In this document: piece by piece, positions 25,399 to 33,844 of the stretch
Layout: each line of letters starts with the position of its first letter
Position numbering within the stretch: position 1 is the stretch's first letter
NCBI GenBank assembly: GCA_900465685.1
Contig: UEGR01000029.1
Coordinates: 1-52,315, forward strand
Length of the DNA: 52,315 nucleotides
Origin: Hyphomicrobiales bacterium
Lineage (GTDB): Bacteria > Pseudomonadota > Alphaproteobacteria > Rhizobiales > Rhizobiaceae
Direction: 5' to 3'
The notes under the pieces: generated by a model
Told to the model about the DNA's origin: nothing
The model's database searches: none
Seen by the model: only the letters and a program-made list of their open reading frames with translations
Made by a program: the position numbers and the translations under genes

Positions 25399-25628
25399 CC
25401 CGATTTGGTACAGTTGCGAAAGCGCCCGGCAAAATTCGGCATCAGAATCTGAGTGTTCGTTAAAATTCGACCGAATAAATTAGTATTTCTTTAATGTTTG
25501 GGTCTTAAGTCTCGGCACATGGTGGGTTTCCGCGTCTTAGCGGAGACAGGCATGATGCCGCTCCACTATGCCGGTATCCCTCAAGTCCGGCCTGTCCCTC
25601 AGTTTGATTTTTCCCAAGGGGCAAAACA
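25399..25628 (+). promoter_or_regulatory. fliC promoter region and structured 5' leader
   Basis: 230 bases upstream of flagellin. The first part is AT-rich and likely holds the promoter. The last 100 bases can fold: TCCGC/GCGGA (25529-25544), then a long-range stem GACAGGC (25545-25551) with GCCTGTC (25590-25596). AAGGGG lies seven bases before the ATG. A folded leader suits FlbT/FlaF, which act on flagellin mRNA in this group; both are encoded 13 kb downstream. Confidence 0.6.
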
Positions 25629-26516
25629 ATGGCTAGCATTCTTACAAATTCGTCGGCTCTGACCGCTCTCCAGACTCTGGCTTCGACCAACAAGGCTCTG
25701 GAAACCACGCAGAACCGCATTTCGACCGGTCTGCGCATCGGCGAAGCTTCGGACAATGCTTCGTACTGGTCCATCGCAACGTCGATGAAGTCCGACAACA
25801 AGGCCAACTCGGCTGTTCAGGACGCTCTCGGCCTCGGCGCTGGTAAGGTTGACACGGCTTACACCGCGATCAACGACATCAAGGATCAGGTCGACAAGAT
25901 GAAGACCCTCCTGATCAGCGCGCAGGGTGCAAGCCTGGAAGATCAGCAGAAAATTTCGACTGAAATCACGGCTATTCAGGGCCAGATCAAGTCGTCTGCA
26001 ACCAACGCTAACTACGCTGGTGCTAACCTGCTGGTAAACGACGGCGCTGCTACGGAAGACCTTAAGGTTGTCGCTTCGTACAACCGCGTTGGCACTGACG
26101 TAACCATCGACACTGTTGATGTTGCTGCTGCTGACGTTCAGGTTCTCGACACGGCTGGCACCGGCGGCATCGTTGGCGGTCTCCTTGCTTCGACCTTCTT
26201 CGACACGACCGGCACGACCGCTCTGGATTCGGCTGCGATCAAGACCGCTCTGGAATCCGTTGAAACCGCGCTGGGCAAGCTGACCACCGGTGCAGCGTCC
26301 CTCGGTGCTGCAAAGTCGCGCATCGAAACCCAGACGAGCTTCATTTCGAAGCTGTCGGACTCGGTTGAAAAGGGCGTTGGCCAGCTCGTCGACGCTGACA
26401 TGAACGCTGAATCTGCTCGCCTTTCGGCTCTGCAGACCCAGCAGCAGCTCGGCATCCAGGCTCTCTCGATCGCTAACTCGTCGAGCCAGTCGATCCTGTC
26501 GCTGTTCCGCGGCTAA
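25629..26516 (+). CDS. fliC: Flagellin
   Basis: A 295-residue filament subunit, alone in its transcription unit. The conserved N-terminal D0/D1 helices (SALTALQTLASTNKALETTQ, NRISTGLRIGEASDNASYW) and C-terminal helices (AESARLSALQTQQQLGIQAL, SIANSSSQSILSLFRG) flank a short variable middle. The short length matches rhizobial/Brucella flagellins without outer domains. Codon choice differs from its neighbours: alanine is mostly GCT, serine mostly TCG, and Thr and Asn use few codons, as expected of a very highly expressed gene. The only flagellin gene in the window. Confidence 0.97.
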   Translation: MASILTNSSALTALQTLASTNKALETTQNRISTGLRIGEASDNASYWSIATSMKSDNKANSAVQDALGLGAGKVDTAYTAINDIKDQVDKMKTLLISAQGASLEDQQKISTEITAIQGQIKSSATNANYAGANLLVNDGAATEDLKVVASYNRVGTDVTIDTVDVAAADVQVLDTAGTGGIVGGLLASTFFDTTGTTALDSAAIKTALESVETALGKLTTGAASLGAAKSRIETQTSFISKLSDSVEKGVGQLVDADMNAESARLSALQTQQQLGIQALSIANSSSQSILSLFRG

Positions 26517-26632
26517 TCGATAACTGAGTAGACAGCAAAGGAGCCGGTTCGCTGGCTCCTGCGAGTTCTCAGGCAAATCAGGGGTTCGCATCCGGACCGA
26601 CCTGATCGGACCGGATGTCTTTGGGCGGAAAA

Positions 26633-26658
26633 GGGGCGCGGGATTTATTCCGCGCCCC
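26633..26658 (+). terminator. Terminator after fliC
   Basis: A 9-base GC stem (GGGGCGCGG / CCGCGCCCC, loop GATTTATT) followed by ATTTCGTTGTTG. Two weaker hairpins lie between it and the fliC stop: AGGAGCC/GGCTCCT at about 26540-26561, and a 12-pair stem with one mismatch at about 26589-26617. Confidence 0.7.
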
Positions 26659-26716
26659 ATTTCGTTGTTGGGCCATCTCACTCCCGAAAGCTTCTGCTTT
26701 ATCAGCCGCCACTTTC

Positions 26717-26729
26717 GCGCAAGCTTCGC
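26717..26729 (+). promoter_or_regulatory. GCGCAAGCTTCGC motif upstream of fliF
   Basis: A 13-base string identical to one upstream of flhA (40191-40203). A second AAGCTTC lies 33 bases to its left (26688-26694). In Brucella FtcR binds the fliF promoter, so this is a candidate part of that site. It ends 19 bases before the start codon. Confidence 0.4.
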
Positions 26730-26748
26730 GGTCTAGTTTGCATCCATC

Positions 26749-28488
26749 ATGATGGCGGTGGTGTCGATGCAGCAGAATTTCCAGCAATTGATCGAACAAC
26801 TCAGGGGAACGCTTGGCAAGCTTGGCGTGCGCAAGCTTGTTGCGCTCGGGCTTGTGGGTGCCGCCCTGATGGGTGCGATCCTCTACACGAGCTTCTATCT
26901 CAGCCGTCCATCCTATGAGACGCTCTATGTCGGTCTGTCGCGCGATGACGTGAACCGCATGGGCCTGGCGCTCGGCGAAGCCGGTATACCCTTCGATGTG
27001 AAGTCGGATGGTTCATCCATTCTGGTGCCGATCGGCAAGGCCGAAACCGCGCGCATGTATCTGGCCGAAAAGGGCCTGCCCACTTCGAACAATGCCGGTT
27101 ATGAGCTGTTCGACAATATGGGCTCGCTGGGCCTCACCTCCTTCATGCAGGAAATCACCCGCGTTCGCGCGCTTGAAGGCGAGATCGCTCGCACAATTCA
27201 GGCGATTCGCGGCGTGAAGGCCGCCCGCGTGCACATCGTTCTGGCTGAAAAAGGCTCGTTCCGCCGTGGCGACCAGAAGCCGTCCGCTTCGGTGGTCATC
27301 CGCGCGGAAGGCGGCTTTGCAGCCGAATCGGCGCAGTCGATCCGCCAGCTCGTTGCCGCCGCCGTGCCGTCGCTCGATGCATCGTCTGTCACCGTTCTTG
27401 ATACCAATGGCCGTCTGCTGGCCTCCGCAGGCGAAGCCGCCAATGGCGCTGCCCTCCTGACCGCCTCGCTGGAACAGCAGGTTGCCGGTAATGTCGACGA
27501 CAGCATCCGCAAGGCGCTGGCACCTTATCTCGGTCTCGGTCATTTCCAGACCAGCGTGCAGGCAACGCTCAATACCGACCGCCGCCAGATCAACGAAACG
27601 ACCTTCGATCCCGAATCGCGTGTCGAACGTTCGGTCCGCGTGGTGCGCGAAAGCGGCGATTCCCGCAACAATCGCGATAACAACGCGACCGGTGTGGAAC
27701 AGAACATTCCGCAGGAAGAAATTCAGAACCGCAATGGCGAGACCTCGTCGGAAAAGACCGACCGCCGTGAGGAACTGACCAATTACGAAATGAACAGCAA
27801 GACGATTGCGACTGTCAGCGACGGCTATTCCGTCAAGCGCCTGTCGATTGCCGTTGTCATCGACCAGGCCCGCCTGCTGCAAACCGCCGGAACCACGCCG
27901 CCGCCTGCCAATTTCGTCGATCAGCAGATCACCAAGATTCGCGATCTCGTTGCTACCGCTGCCGGTCTCAATGCAGACCGCGGCGATGTCATCAACGTAA
28001 CGGCCGTCAACTTCCTTGACCCGGCAGGCGCCGACATGGAGCCGGTTTCGGCGCCATGGACCGATACGCTGCTGCGCCAGAGCGGAAGCTACGTCAACGC
28101 GCTGGCCATCCTCGCCGCCGTCGGTCTGCTGATCTGGTTTGGTCTGCGTCCGCTGTTGCGTGACCAGACGGCCAAGCCAGCGGGCACGGAAGTCGCCATC
28201 CGCGAAGCCGGTGAAATCGCAGCGCCGAATTTCGTCGGTACACAGGCAGGCACCGAAGGCCATCAGGCTGTCATTGGCGGACCGGAAGCCTATGCCGATC
28301 AGATGAAGACCAGTCTCAGCGATCTGCGCCAGCGTATGCGTATGCCCGCCAAGCTTCGTCTGGAGCAGATGATCGAGATGGATGAAGAACGTGTTGCTGC
28401 CGTTCTCAAGCAGTGGATCGGCGGAAATGCTGCGAAGCAGCCTGTCCCTGCCGAACGGGTCAACGCACCGGAGCTTGAGGCTGCCTGA
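26749..28488 (+). CDS. fliF: Flagellar MS-ring protein FliF
   Basis: A protein of about 579 residues forming the inner-membrane MS ring on which the flagellum is built. Two membrane helices are at about 31-51 and 448-466, around a large periplasmic part with ring-building motifs (YETLYVGLSRDDVNRMGLAL, VKAARVHIVLAEKGSFRRG). The C-terminus is cytoplasmic and would bind FliG (MPAKLRLEQMIEMDEERVAA). It is intact, unlike the disrupted copies in some classical Brucella. The start is uncertain: ATG 26749 or 26752, or ATG 26767 giving MQQNFQQL. It heads the fliF-fliH-motB operon. Confidence 0.96.
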   Translation: MMAVVSMQQNFQQLIEQLRGTLGKLGVRKLVALGLVGAALMGAILYTSFYLSRPSYETLYVGLSRDDVNRMGLALGEAGIPFDVKSDGSSILVPIGKAETARMYLAEKGLPTSNNAGYELFDNMGSLGLTSFMQEITRVRALEGEIARTIQAIRGVKAARVHIVLAEKGSFRRGDQKPSASVVIRAEGGFAAESAQSIRQLVAAAVPSLDASSVTVLDTNGRLLASAGEAANGAALLTASLEQQVAGNVDDSIRKALAPYLGLGHFQTSVQATLNTDRRQINETTFDPESRVERSVRVVRESGDSRNNRDNNATGVEQNIPQEEIQNRNGETSSEKTDRREELTNYEMNSKTIATVSDGYSVKRLSIAVVIDQARLLQTAGTTPPPANFVDQQITKIRDLVATAAGLNADRGDVINVTAVNFLDPAGADMEPVSAPWTDTLLRQSGSYVNALAILAAVGLLIWFGLRPLLRDQTAKPAGTEVAIREAGEIAAPNFVGTQAGTEGHQAVIGGPEAYADQMKTSLSDLRQRMRMPAKLRLEQMIEMDEERVAAVLKQWIGGNAAKQPVPAERVNAPELEAA

Positions 28489-28490
28489 TA

Positions 28491-29234
28491 ATGAGCGCGC
28501 TCCCTCTCAGCCGTTATCTTCCTGATTTTTCGACCCATCGCATTGCCGATGAGGCGGTGGAGATCATTGCCGCCCCGGTGCAGCCGCAGCCATTGAAGCA
28601 GGAGCCGGTCCAGCGTGCGCGTTCAGCCGAACGGGCAAAGGAGACCAAAGCTCCCCATTTCGCTGACAAGCTGGATGCAGTCCAACAGGCGGAAGTGGCG
28701 GCGATTATCGCGGTCGAGGAAGAAAAGCGCACGGCCTTCGAGACCGGTCACGCGCAGGGCCACACGCTTGGCCGCGAGGAAGGGCACAGGGAAGCCGAAG
28801 CGCTTTACGAAGCCGAGAAAGCCCGGCTCTCGCGTGAACATGAGACGGAAATCGAAAATCTTCGCGCCGCCTTCTCGCGTGAACAGGCGTTGTTGCTGGC
28901 GCGCAGCCTGACGGAAGCGCTGACCGCGCTGGAACAGAACTGTTCCGCCCAGATCACCGAGATTCTGGCACCGCTTCTCGTCGGGAAGCTTGAGCACGAC
29001 GCAGTTTTGGAATTTGCCCATCGTATTGCTGCGCTGGCGCTGGAAGGCGAAGCACCGGAAATCTCCGGTCCGGCAAGGCTGCTGGCCCCGCTGCGCGATC
29101 ATGCGGCCCTGCTGCCATCCGGCTGCCGGTTTTCTGAAAACGCATCGGATGAACTGTCCTTTTCCTTTGGCGAACGGGTGCTGGAAACGCGCATCGCGCC
29201 GCTTCTTGAAGAATTGAAGGCTGCGGTCCAATGA
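28491..29234 (+). CDS. Candidate FliH (divergent regulator of the FliI ATPase)
   Basis: A 247-residue soluble protein between fliF and motB. It has a Pro/Gln-rich N-terminus, then a glycine ladder GHAQGHTLGREEGH (G86, G90, G94, G98), the GxxxG repeat typical of FliH/YscL. A charged coiled coil follows (EAEALYEAEKARLSREHETE) and then an ATPase-binding-like C-domain. FliH normally inhibits FliI and docks it to FliN. No other fliH candidate occurs in the window. The call rests on the ladder, topology and position next to fliF, so it is moderate. Confidence 0.72.
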   Translation: MSALPLSRYLPDFSTHRIADEAVEIIAAPVQPQPLKQEPVQRARSAERAKETKAPHFADKLDAVQQAEVAAIIAVEEEKRTAFETGHAQGHTLGREEGHREAEALYEAEKARLSREHETEIENLRAAFSREQALLLARSLTEALTALEQNCSAQITEILAPLLVGKLEHDAVLEFAHRIAALALEGEAPEISGPARLLAPLRDHAALLPSGCRFSENASDELSFSFGERVLETRIAPLLEELKAAVQ

Positions 29235-30358
29235 GCATTGATCCCGAAACCAAGCGCGAAATCATCATTGTTCGCCGTGGCGGGCATGACGACCATGACG
29301 GCCACCATGGCGGCGTGTGGAAAATCGCCTATGCCGACTTCATGACCGCCATGATGGCGTTCTTCCTCGTCATGTGGCTGATCAATGCCGCCAATGAGGA
29401 AACCAAGGCGGCTGTCGCCAGCTATTTCAATCCCGTCAAGTTGATGGACCGGCAGTCCAGCCCGAAGGGCGTGCAGGACATTGACGAGAAAGACGGCAAA
29501 GTTCGCTTTGACAGTGACCAGAAGGTCGATGATAGCACCAAGGTCATCAACGACACCAAGGTGCAGCCACCAAGCGAGCAGGAGGAGCGCCAGCTTTTCC
29601 GCGAGCCTTACGCGGTTCTGTCGGAACTGGCGCATGAAACGGGCGTGTTGCAGAATCAGTCTGCCAAGGGTGACGGCGGCACATCGCAATCCGGCCCGGC
29701 CACTGGCGCCGATGGCGGCGATGCCTATCGCGATCCGTTCAGCCCGGATTACTGGTCGAGCAAGGCTGCGGACGAGCTGACGCCTCCAAATGCCGCTCCC
29801 TCCACGCCGCCCAAGCCGGAAACAGCGGAGGCAAAGCCGGGAGAGGCTGCAAAGCCTGCCGAAGCGCCTGCAAAAGATCAGGATCAGCTCATCGCGGAAC
29901 TGAAAAAGGCTGCCGAAGGCGAAAAGTCCACTGCGGCCAAGCAGGGCAGCAAGGCTGAACCCATGCCGGATGTGACGGTGGTGCCGGTTGATGGCGGTGT
30001 GATGATCCAGCTGACCGACAAGATCGATTATGGCATGTTCACCATCGGCTCTGCCAAACCCGATGCACGCGTGGTCCAGATGCTGGAACGCATAGCGCAG
30101 GTGATTTCCCGTCAGCCGGGAGAAGTCATCATCAGCGGTCACACCGATTCGCGCCCGTTCAAGAGCGCAAGCTATGACAACTGGCGTCTGTCTTCGGCGC
30201 GTGCGCAGATGGCCTATTACATGCTGGTGCGCGGCGGGCTGGACGAAAAACGCGTGCTGCGCGTCGAAGGCTATGCTGATCGCCAGCCAAAAATCGCCAA
30301 TGATCCGAATGCGGCAGAGAACCGCCGCATCGATATTTTCCTCAAGTCTGCCCCATGA
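29231..30358 (+). CDS. motB: Flagellar stator protein MotB
   Basis: A 375-residue stator subunit that anchors the motor to peptidoglycan. The plug/channel region WKIAYADFMTAMMAFFLVMW carries the proton-binding Asp at residue 36. The C-terminal OmpA-like peptidoglycan-binding domain starts near residue 255 (GEVIISGHTDSRPFKSASYD, AENRRIDIFL). A long Ala/Pro/Lys-rich periplasmic linker (about 170-240) is characteristic of rhizobial MotB. It partners MotA, encoded at the far end of the cluster. It overlaps both neighbours by ATGA. Confidence 0.97.
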   Translation: MSIDPETKREIIIVRRGGHDDHDGHHGGVWKIAYADFMTAMMAFFLVMWLINAANEETKAAVASYFNPVKLMDRQSSPKGVQDIDEKDGKVRFDSDQKVDDSTKVINDTKVQPPSEQEERQLFREPYAVLSELAHETGVLQNQSAKGDGGTSQSGPATGADGGDAYRDPFSPDYWSSKAADELTPPNAAPSTPPKPETAEAKPGEAAKPAEAPAKDQDQLIAELKKAAEGEKSTAAKQGSKAEPMPDVTVVPVDGGVMIQLTDKIDYGMFTIGSAKPDARVVQMLERIAQVISRQPGEVIISGHTDSRPFKSASYDNWRLSSARAQMAYYMLVRGGLDEKRVLRVEGYADRQPKIANDPNAAENRRIDIFLKSAP

Positions 30359-31692
30359 AGCGGCTCATTCAGCGCTCCCTGATGATTGCTCTGACCGTGA
30401 GCCTGCCTCTGGCGGACACGCCGATGCATGCCTATGCGCAGGCGCAGCAGGGCAGCAGCACGGGCGCTACCTTGCCGGTGCTGGAGCCTTACAAGCTCGT
30501 GCGTTCGCTGCGCATGTTGCAGGATCAGGTGGTAGCCGGAAAGCCGGAAGCCGTGGTCATGCTGAACAAGCTTCTGGCTTTTATCAGCGCTGACATGGCC
30601 CGCGCGCCGAAGGAAGCCTGGGACAATCCCGAAAACATCTATGCGGCGATTATCTACCTTTTCAATGGCGGTAATCCCGACGCGGTGCGCAAGGTTCTGG
30701 CCGATCTCAACACGGATGTGGTGCCGCAGGAGCTGGTCAAAGGCGCTTTGGCTTATGCCTCCGGGCAGATGATCGAAGTCGTGAAGCTGTTCTCCGTTCC
30801 GCTGTCGCCCGATGTGCCTTCGGAGCTGAAGGCTTCCATCGTGCTCGTGACTGCCAGCCAGATGACCGCCTTCGATCCGGCCACGGCGCTGCTGCGGCTG
30901 GATCAAGTGCGGCTCGAAGCGCCGGGCACGCTTTTCGAGGAAGCGGCGATCCGTCGTTCAATGCCGATTGCCGCCAAGCTTGGCGATGCCGAAAAGATCA
31001 GAATGCTGGCGCGCAACTATCTTCAGCGCTTTCCTCGCTCACCCTATATGCGTGATTTCATGGGACAATTCGTCAGCGCGGCGCTCAAGCTCAATGACCG
31101 TATCGGCAATGCCGAACTGGTGAAGCTGATTGCTGCCGCCGATCCGGTGATGCAATATTCGCTCTATCTCCAGATCGCGCGCGGCGCTCTGGTGGACGGC
31201 CAGACCGAGCGGGCGCGTTTCATGTCTGCCGAGGCGCGCAAGCTCGCCGACCGCCTGAAGGCCGATCCGACACGCGCCAATCTTTATGCGGCGGCGAGCG
31301 GTGTCGCTTCCGATTCGGCAGGAAGTGCCTTGCGTGAACTGTCGCAGATTTCGCCTGATCGTTTGCAGGAGCCTGACCGCAAGCTGTTGAAGGCTGCCGA
31401 GACCGTTGGTTCGGTCGTGACCCGCGCGCCGGACGCCCTGCCGCCTGCAAAAGCAGCGCCTGAGCAGGATGCGGAAGACCGCAAGGTGCCGGCCATGGCG
31501 GTGGCGGATGCGCCCGTCACAGCACCTGTCGCAACGGCGATTGCCACGCCTGTGGCGGCACAGGTGTCGTCGCCGGTTGCGGGTTGGAAGCCCACACCGT
31601 CACAGCCCACAGACGATTTGCAGAAGACCATGGACGATGCCCGGCGCAAGCTTGCCGAGATCGACGCTTTGCTAGGGGAGACCATTCGATGA
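30355..31692 (+). CDS. motC: Periplasmic motility protein MotC
   Basis: A 445-residue rhizobial-type motor protein. It has an N-terminal signal peptide (about residues 1-28, SLMIALTVSLPLADTPMHAY) and a helical periplasmic domain (LVRSLRMLQDQVVAGKPEAV). In S. meliloti MotC binds MotB in the periplasm and is needed for rotation. A Pro/Ala/Val-rich stretch lies near residues 380-420. The ATGA overlap with motB and fliK shows tight coupling. Its chaperone MotE is encoded at 22732. Confidence 0.93.
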   Translation: MKRLIQRSLMIALTVSLPLADTPMHAYAQAQQGSSTGATLPVLEPYKLVRSLRMLQDQVVAGKPEAVVMLNKLLAFISADMARAPKEAWDNPENIYAAIIYLFNGGNPDAVRKVLADLNTDVVPQELVKGALAYASGQMIEVVKLFSVPLSPDVPSELKASIVLVTASQMTAFDPATALLRLDQVRLEAPGTLFEEAAIRRSMPIAAKLGDAEKIRMLARNYLQRFPRSPYMRDFMGQFVSAALKLNDRIGNAELVKLIAAADPVMQYSLYLQIARGALVDGQTERARFMSAEARKLADRLKADPTRANLYAAASGVASDSAGSALRELSQISPDRLQEPDRKLLKAAETVGSVVTRAPDALPPAKAAPEQDAEDRKVPAMAVADAPVTAPVATAIATPVAAQVSSPVAGWKPTPSQPTDDLQKTMDDARRKLAEIDALLGETIR

Positions 31693-32981
31693 GCGTGGAT
31701 ATTTTGCTCGGTCAGGCCGGACGGATCGCTTCGCCGACCCGCAGTCTGGCGCCCCAGCAGGCCAACGGACAAGGTAAGGCGGCAGTGGATGGGCAGGAAA
31801 ATTCCGACCAGTCGCAACTGTTCGGCGCGCTTCTGGAAAAGCCGCATGGCAAGCCGGTCACCAAGGGTGAAGATGCGGAAACTGTGCAGACCGATGAGCA
31901 GGACGAGCAGAAATCGGACGCGTCAACGCAGGCTTCATCCTGGGCTGTGTCACAAAATGTCCTTTCTTTAGCCGCAAATTTGCCTAATTTGAGCAGTGAA
32001 AGCCACATTTCCGCCACAGAAAATCTGGCGAAAAAGGCCGGAAAGTCTGCGCTTGCACAAGCTGATGGCGTGGATGCAGACGCCATCGAAGGCAAGGAAG
32101 CGCAGGTCGGGGCAGACGCCGCCATCGACGTGAAGCGCAAGGGCGAGACAGCTCAGACTGCACAAAATCTTGCATCCGCTGCAAACACAAAGCCGTCTTC
32201 CAAATCCGGTCAGGCCGCGTCTGGTGAGGCAACCGGCGCGCAACAAGACACTGCTACCGAAAAGCCCGAAGCGGATCTTGCCGATCTCCTGAAAGGCGAC
32301 AAGCCAGCCGGTAGTCAGCCGGCTAATTCCGGTGCCGCTGATCGCGGTGTCTTCCAGTCGCAGCAGACCGCCAGCAAGTCCGCCGTGCCAGTGGAAGGTA
32401 AGGCGGCGGCCACCCAGCAGGCTGTGCGGGTGGCGGACGTGCAGGTGGTTTCCGAGCGCAGCTTCGGTTCGGTGAAGACCTTGCAAATTCGGCTCGATCC
32501 GGTCGATCTGGGGCAGGTGACGGCACGCATCCGCGTGGTGCCGGACGGCGTGGAAGTGCACCTCGTTGCGGACAAGGCGCAAGCCGCCGAGGCGCTTTCC
32601 GCTGACCGCTCGGTGATCGAAAAGGCGCTGAAAAGTGCAGGTATAGGCGACGATGCCCGCATTACCGTAACCGTTGCCGATCGCAGCGCGCCAAGCGCTG
32701 TACAGCACGTCGCTGCAAGCCAGAATGCTGGTCAGCAACAGGCGGGCGCTCAACAGCAATCATCCGGCCAGCAGCAGGCTTTCAACATGCAAGGCGGCTT
32801 CGATGGTCGCAATGGCGCGCAATCTCAAGCACAGGCACAGTTTGCAAGCGGCGAGGGCAGGCAGAATGGCGATTCCAGCCAAACGGGACAAGACCGGTCC
32901 GGCAAGCAGACTGGTTCCGAAACTGCGGCGCGTGACACTGTTGCAGGCACTGCTGGCCGCAGTCGCGGTCTGGTTGTGTAG
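31689..32981 (+). CDS. fliK: Flagellar hook-length control protein FliK (MotD of rhizobia)
   Basis: A 430-residue protein that measures the hook and signals FlhB to switch export specificity. Most of it is low-complexity Gln/Ala/Ser/Lys-rich sequence, as usual. The C-terminal Flg_hook domain begins near residue 255 (VKTLQIRLDPVDLGQVTARI, VIEKALKSAGIGDDARITV), followed by a Gln/Gly-rich tail. In S. meliloti this gene was first called motD and later identified as fliK. The start is fixed by the ATGA overlap with motC. The last 116 bases are shared with the next gene in another frame. Confidence 0.92.
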   Translation: MSVDILLGQAGRIASPTRSLAPQQANGQGKAAVDGQENSDQSQLFGALLEKPHGKPVTKGEDAETVQTDEQDEQKSDASTQASSWAVSQNVLSLAANLPNLSSESHISATENLAKKAGKSALAQADGVDADAIEGKEAQVGADAAIDVKRKGETAQTAQNLASAANTKPSSKSGQAASGEATGAQQDTATEKPEADLADLLKGDKPAGSQPANSGAADRGVFQSQQTASKSAVPVEGKAAATQQAVRVADVQVVSERSFGSVKTLQIRLDPVDLGQVTARIRVVPDGVEVHLVADKAQAAEALSADRSVIEKALKSAGIGDDARITVTVADRSAPSAVQHVAASQNAGQQQAGAQQQSSGQQQAFNMQGGFDGRNGAQSQAQAQFASGEGRQNGDSSQTGQDRSGKQTGSETAARDTVAGTAGRSRGLVV

Positions 32982-33492
32982 CACCAGCATCGCTGTGGCC
33001 GAAAATGTCTGCGAGCGCGAAATGCATCGTGCTTCCGCGCGCTATGATGTGCCGCTCGGCATCCTCTACGCTGTCGGACTGACCGAAACCGGACGCAAGA
33101 ATTCATTGCAACCTTATGCGATGAATATCGAGGGCCGGGCAGAATTTCTCCCGTCGCAAGGGGCAGCCCTGAAGCGCTTTACCGAGGTGCGTGCCGGGGG
33201 CGCAAAGCTGATTGACCTTGGTTGCATGCAGATCAACTACTACTATCACGGGCAGGAATTTCCGTCAGTCGCGTCCATGCTGATACCGAGCCTCAATGTC
33301 GATTACGCGGCTCGCTTTCTAAAGCAACTTCGCACCCGCGAAGGCAACTGGACGATGGCCGTGGCACGCTACCACGCAGGCCCGAACAACAACCCGGCAC
33401 AGAAGCGATATGTCTGCCGGGTGATGGCCAATATGGTCGCGACCGGCTTCGGAAACTGGACGCCAGACGCAAAAATATTTTGCGGCGTCTGA
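32866..33492 (+). CDS. Flagellar-locus lytic transglycosylase (SltF-like)
   Basis: A 208-residue secreted transglycosylase. It has an N-terminal signal peptide (about residues 20-45) and an SLT fold with the catalytic Glu in LTETG (E74) and later CMQINYYYHG, ending in CGV. The start ATG at 32866 lies inside fliK, giving an unusual 116-base out-of-phase overlap; a longer upstream frame would only translate fliK's tail out of frame. In Rhodobacter sphaeroides SltF clears peptidoglycan for the rod, because FlgJ there lacks its own hydrolase domain. FlgJ-like protein at 43805 also lacks one, so this enzyme likely supplies that activity. Confidence 0.87.
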   Translation: MAIPAKRDKTGPASRLVPKLRRVTLLQALLAAVAVWLCSTSIAVAENVCEREMHRASARYDVPLGILYAVGLTETGRKNSLQPYAMNIEGRAEFLPSQGAALKRFTEVRAGGAKLIDLGCMQINYYYHGQEFPSVASMLIPSLNVDYAARFLKQLRTREGNWTMAVARYHAGPNNNPAQKRYVCRVMANMVATGFGNWTPDAKIFCGV

Positions 33493-33844
33493 AACCTGTC
33501 CTCGCAATATCACTAAAATTTTAACGGTTGTAGAGCGGCGCTGCATACACGCCGTTCGAGGCTGTACAATCAGTGATTGTCTTTCGAATTGCAGACTAAT
33601 TTAGGTTAGCAATAATTAAGCCCTTGTAATGAATCGTAAAACATCGTGAGCCGTTAACGTCTCGTTAAGGGTCGGCCCGCTATTCTTCCCATGTGCAATG
33701 CAATCTGCACGATTCCCCTTAAATTAGATAATGCTAAAATGCCTCCCAATTTATTGCGGGCAATTTCTTGCCATTGTCGCCGAGTCGCTCCGCCAGTTAC
33801 CTCTGTCTTGCTTGGGCTAACATATTGATTCGGAAGGCGGGCCG
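33493..33844. promoter_or_regulatory. AT-rich upstream region of ftcR
   Basis: About 350 bases without a gene between the transglycosylase and ftcR. It is far richer in A/T than its neighbours, with a short GC hairpin (CGGCG/CGCCG, about 33537-33556), repeated GTTAA elements (CGTTAACGTCTCGTTAAGG) and no clear hexamers. AT-rich regions upstream of flagellar master regulators in this family are bound by MucR and VjbR; I cannot see a specific site. Confidence 0.45.
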
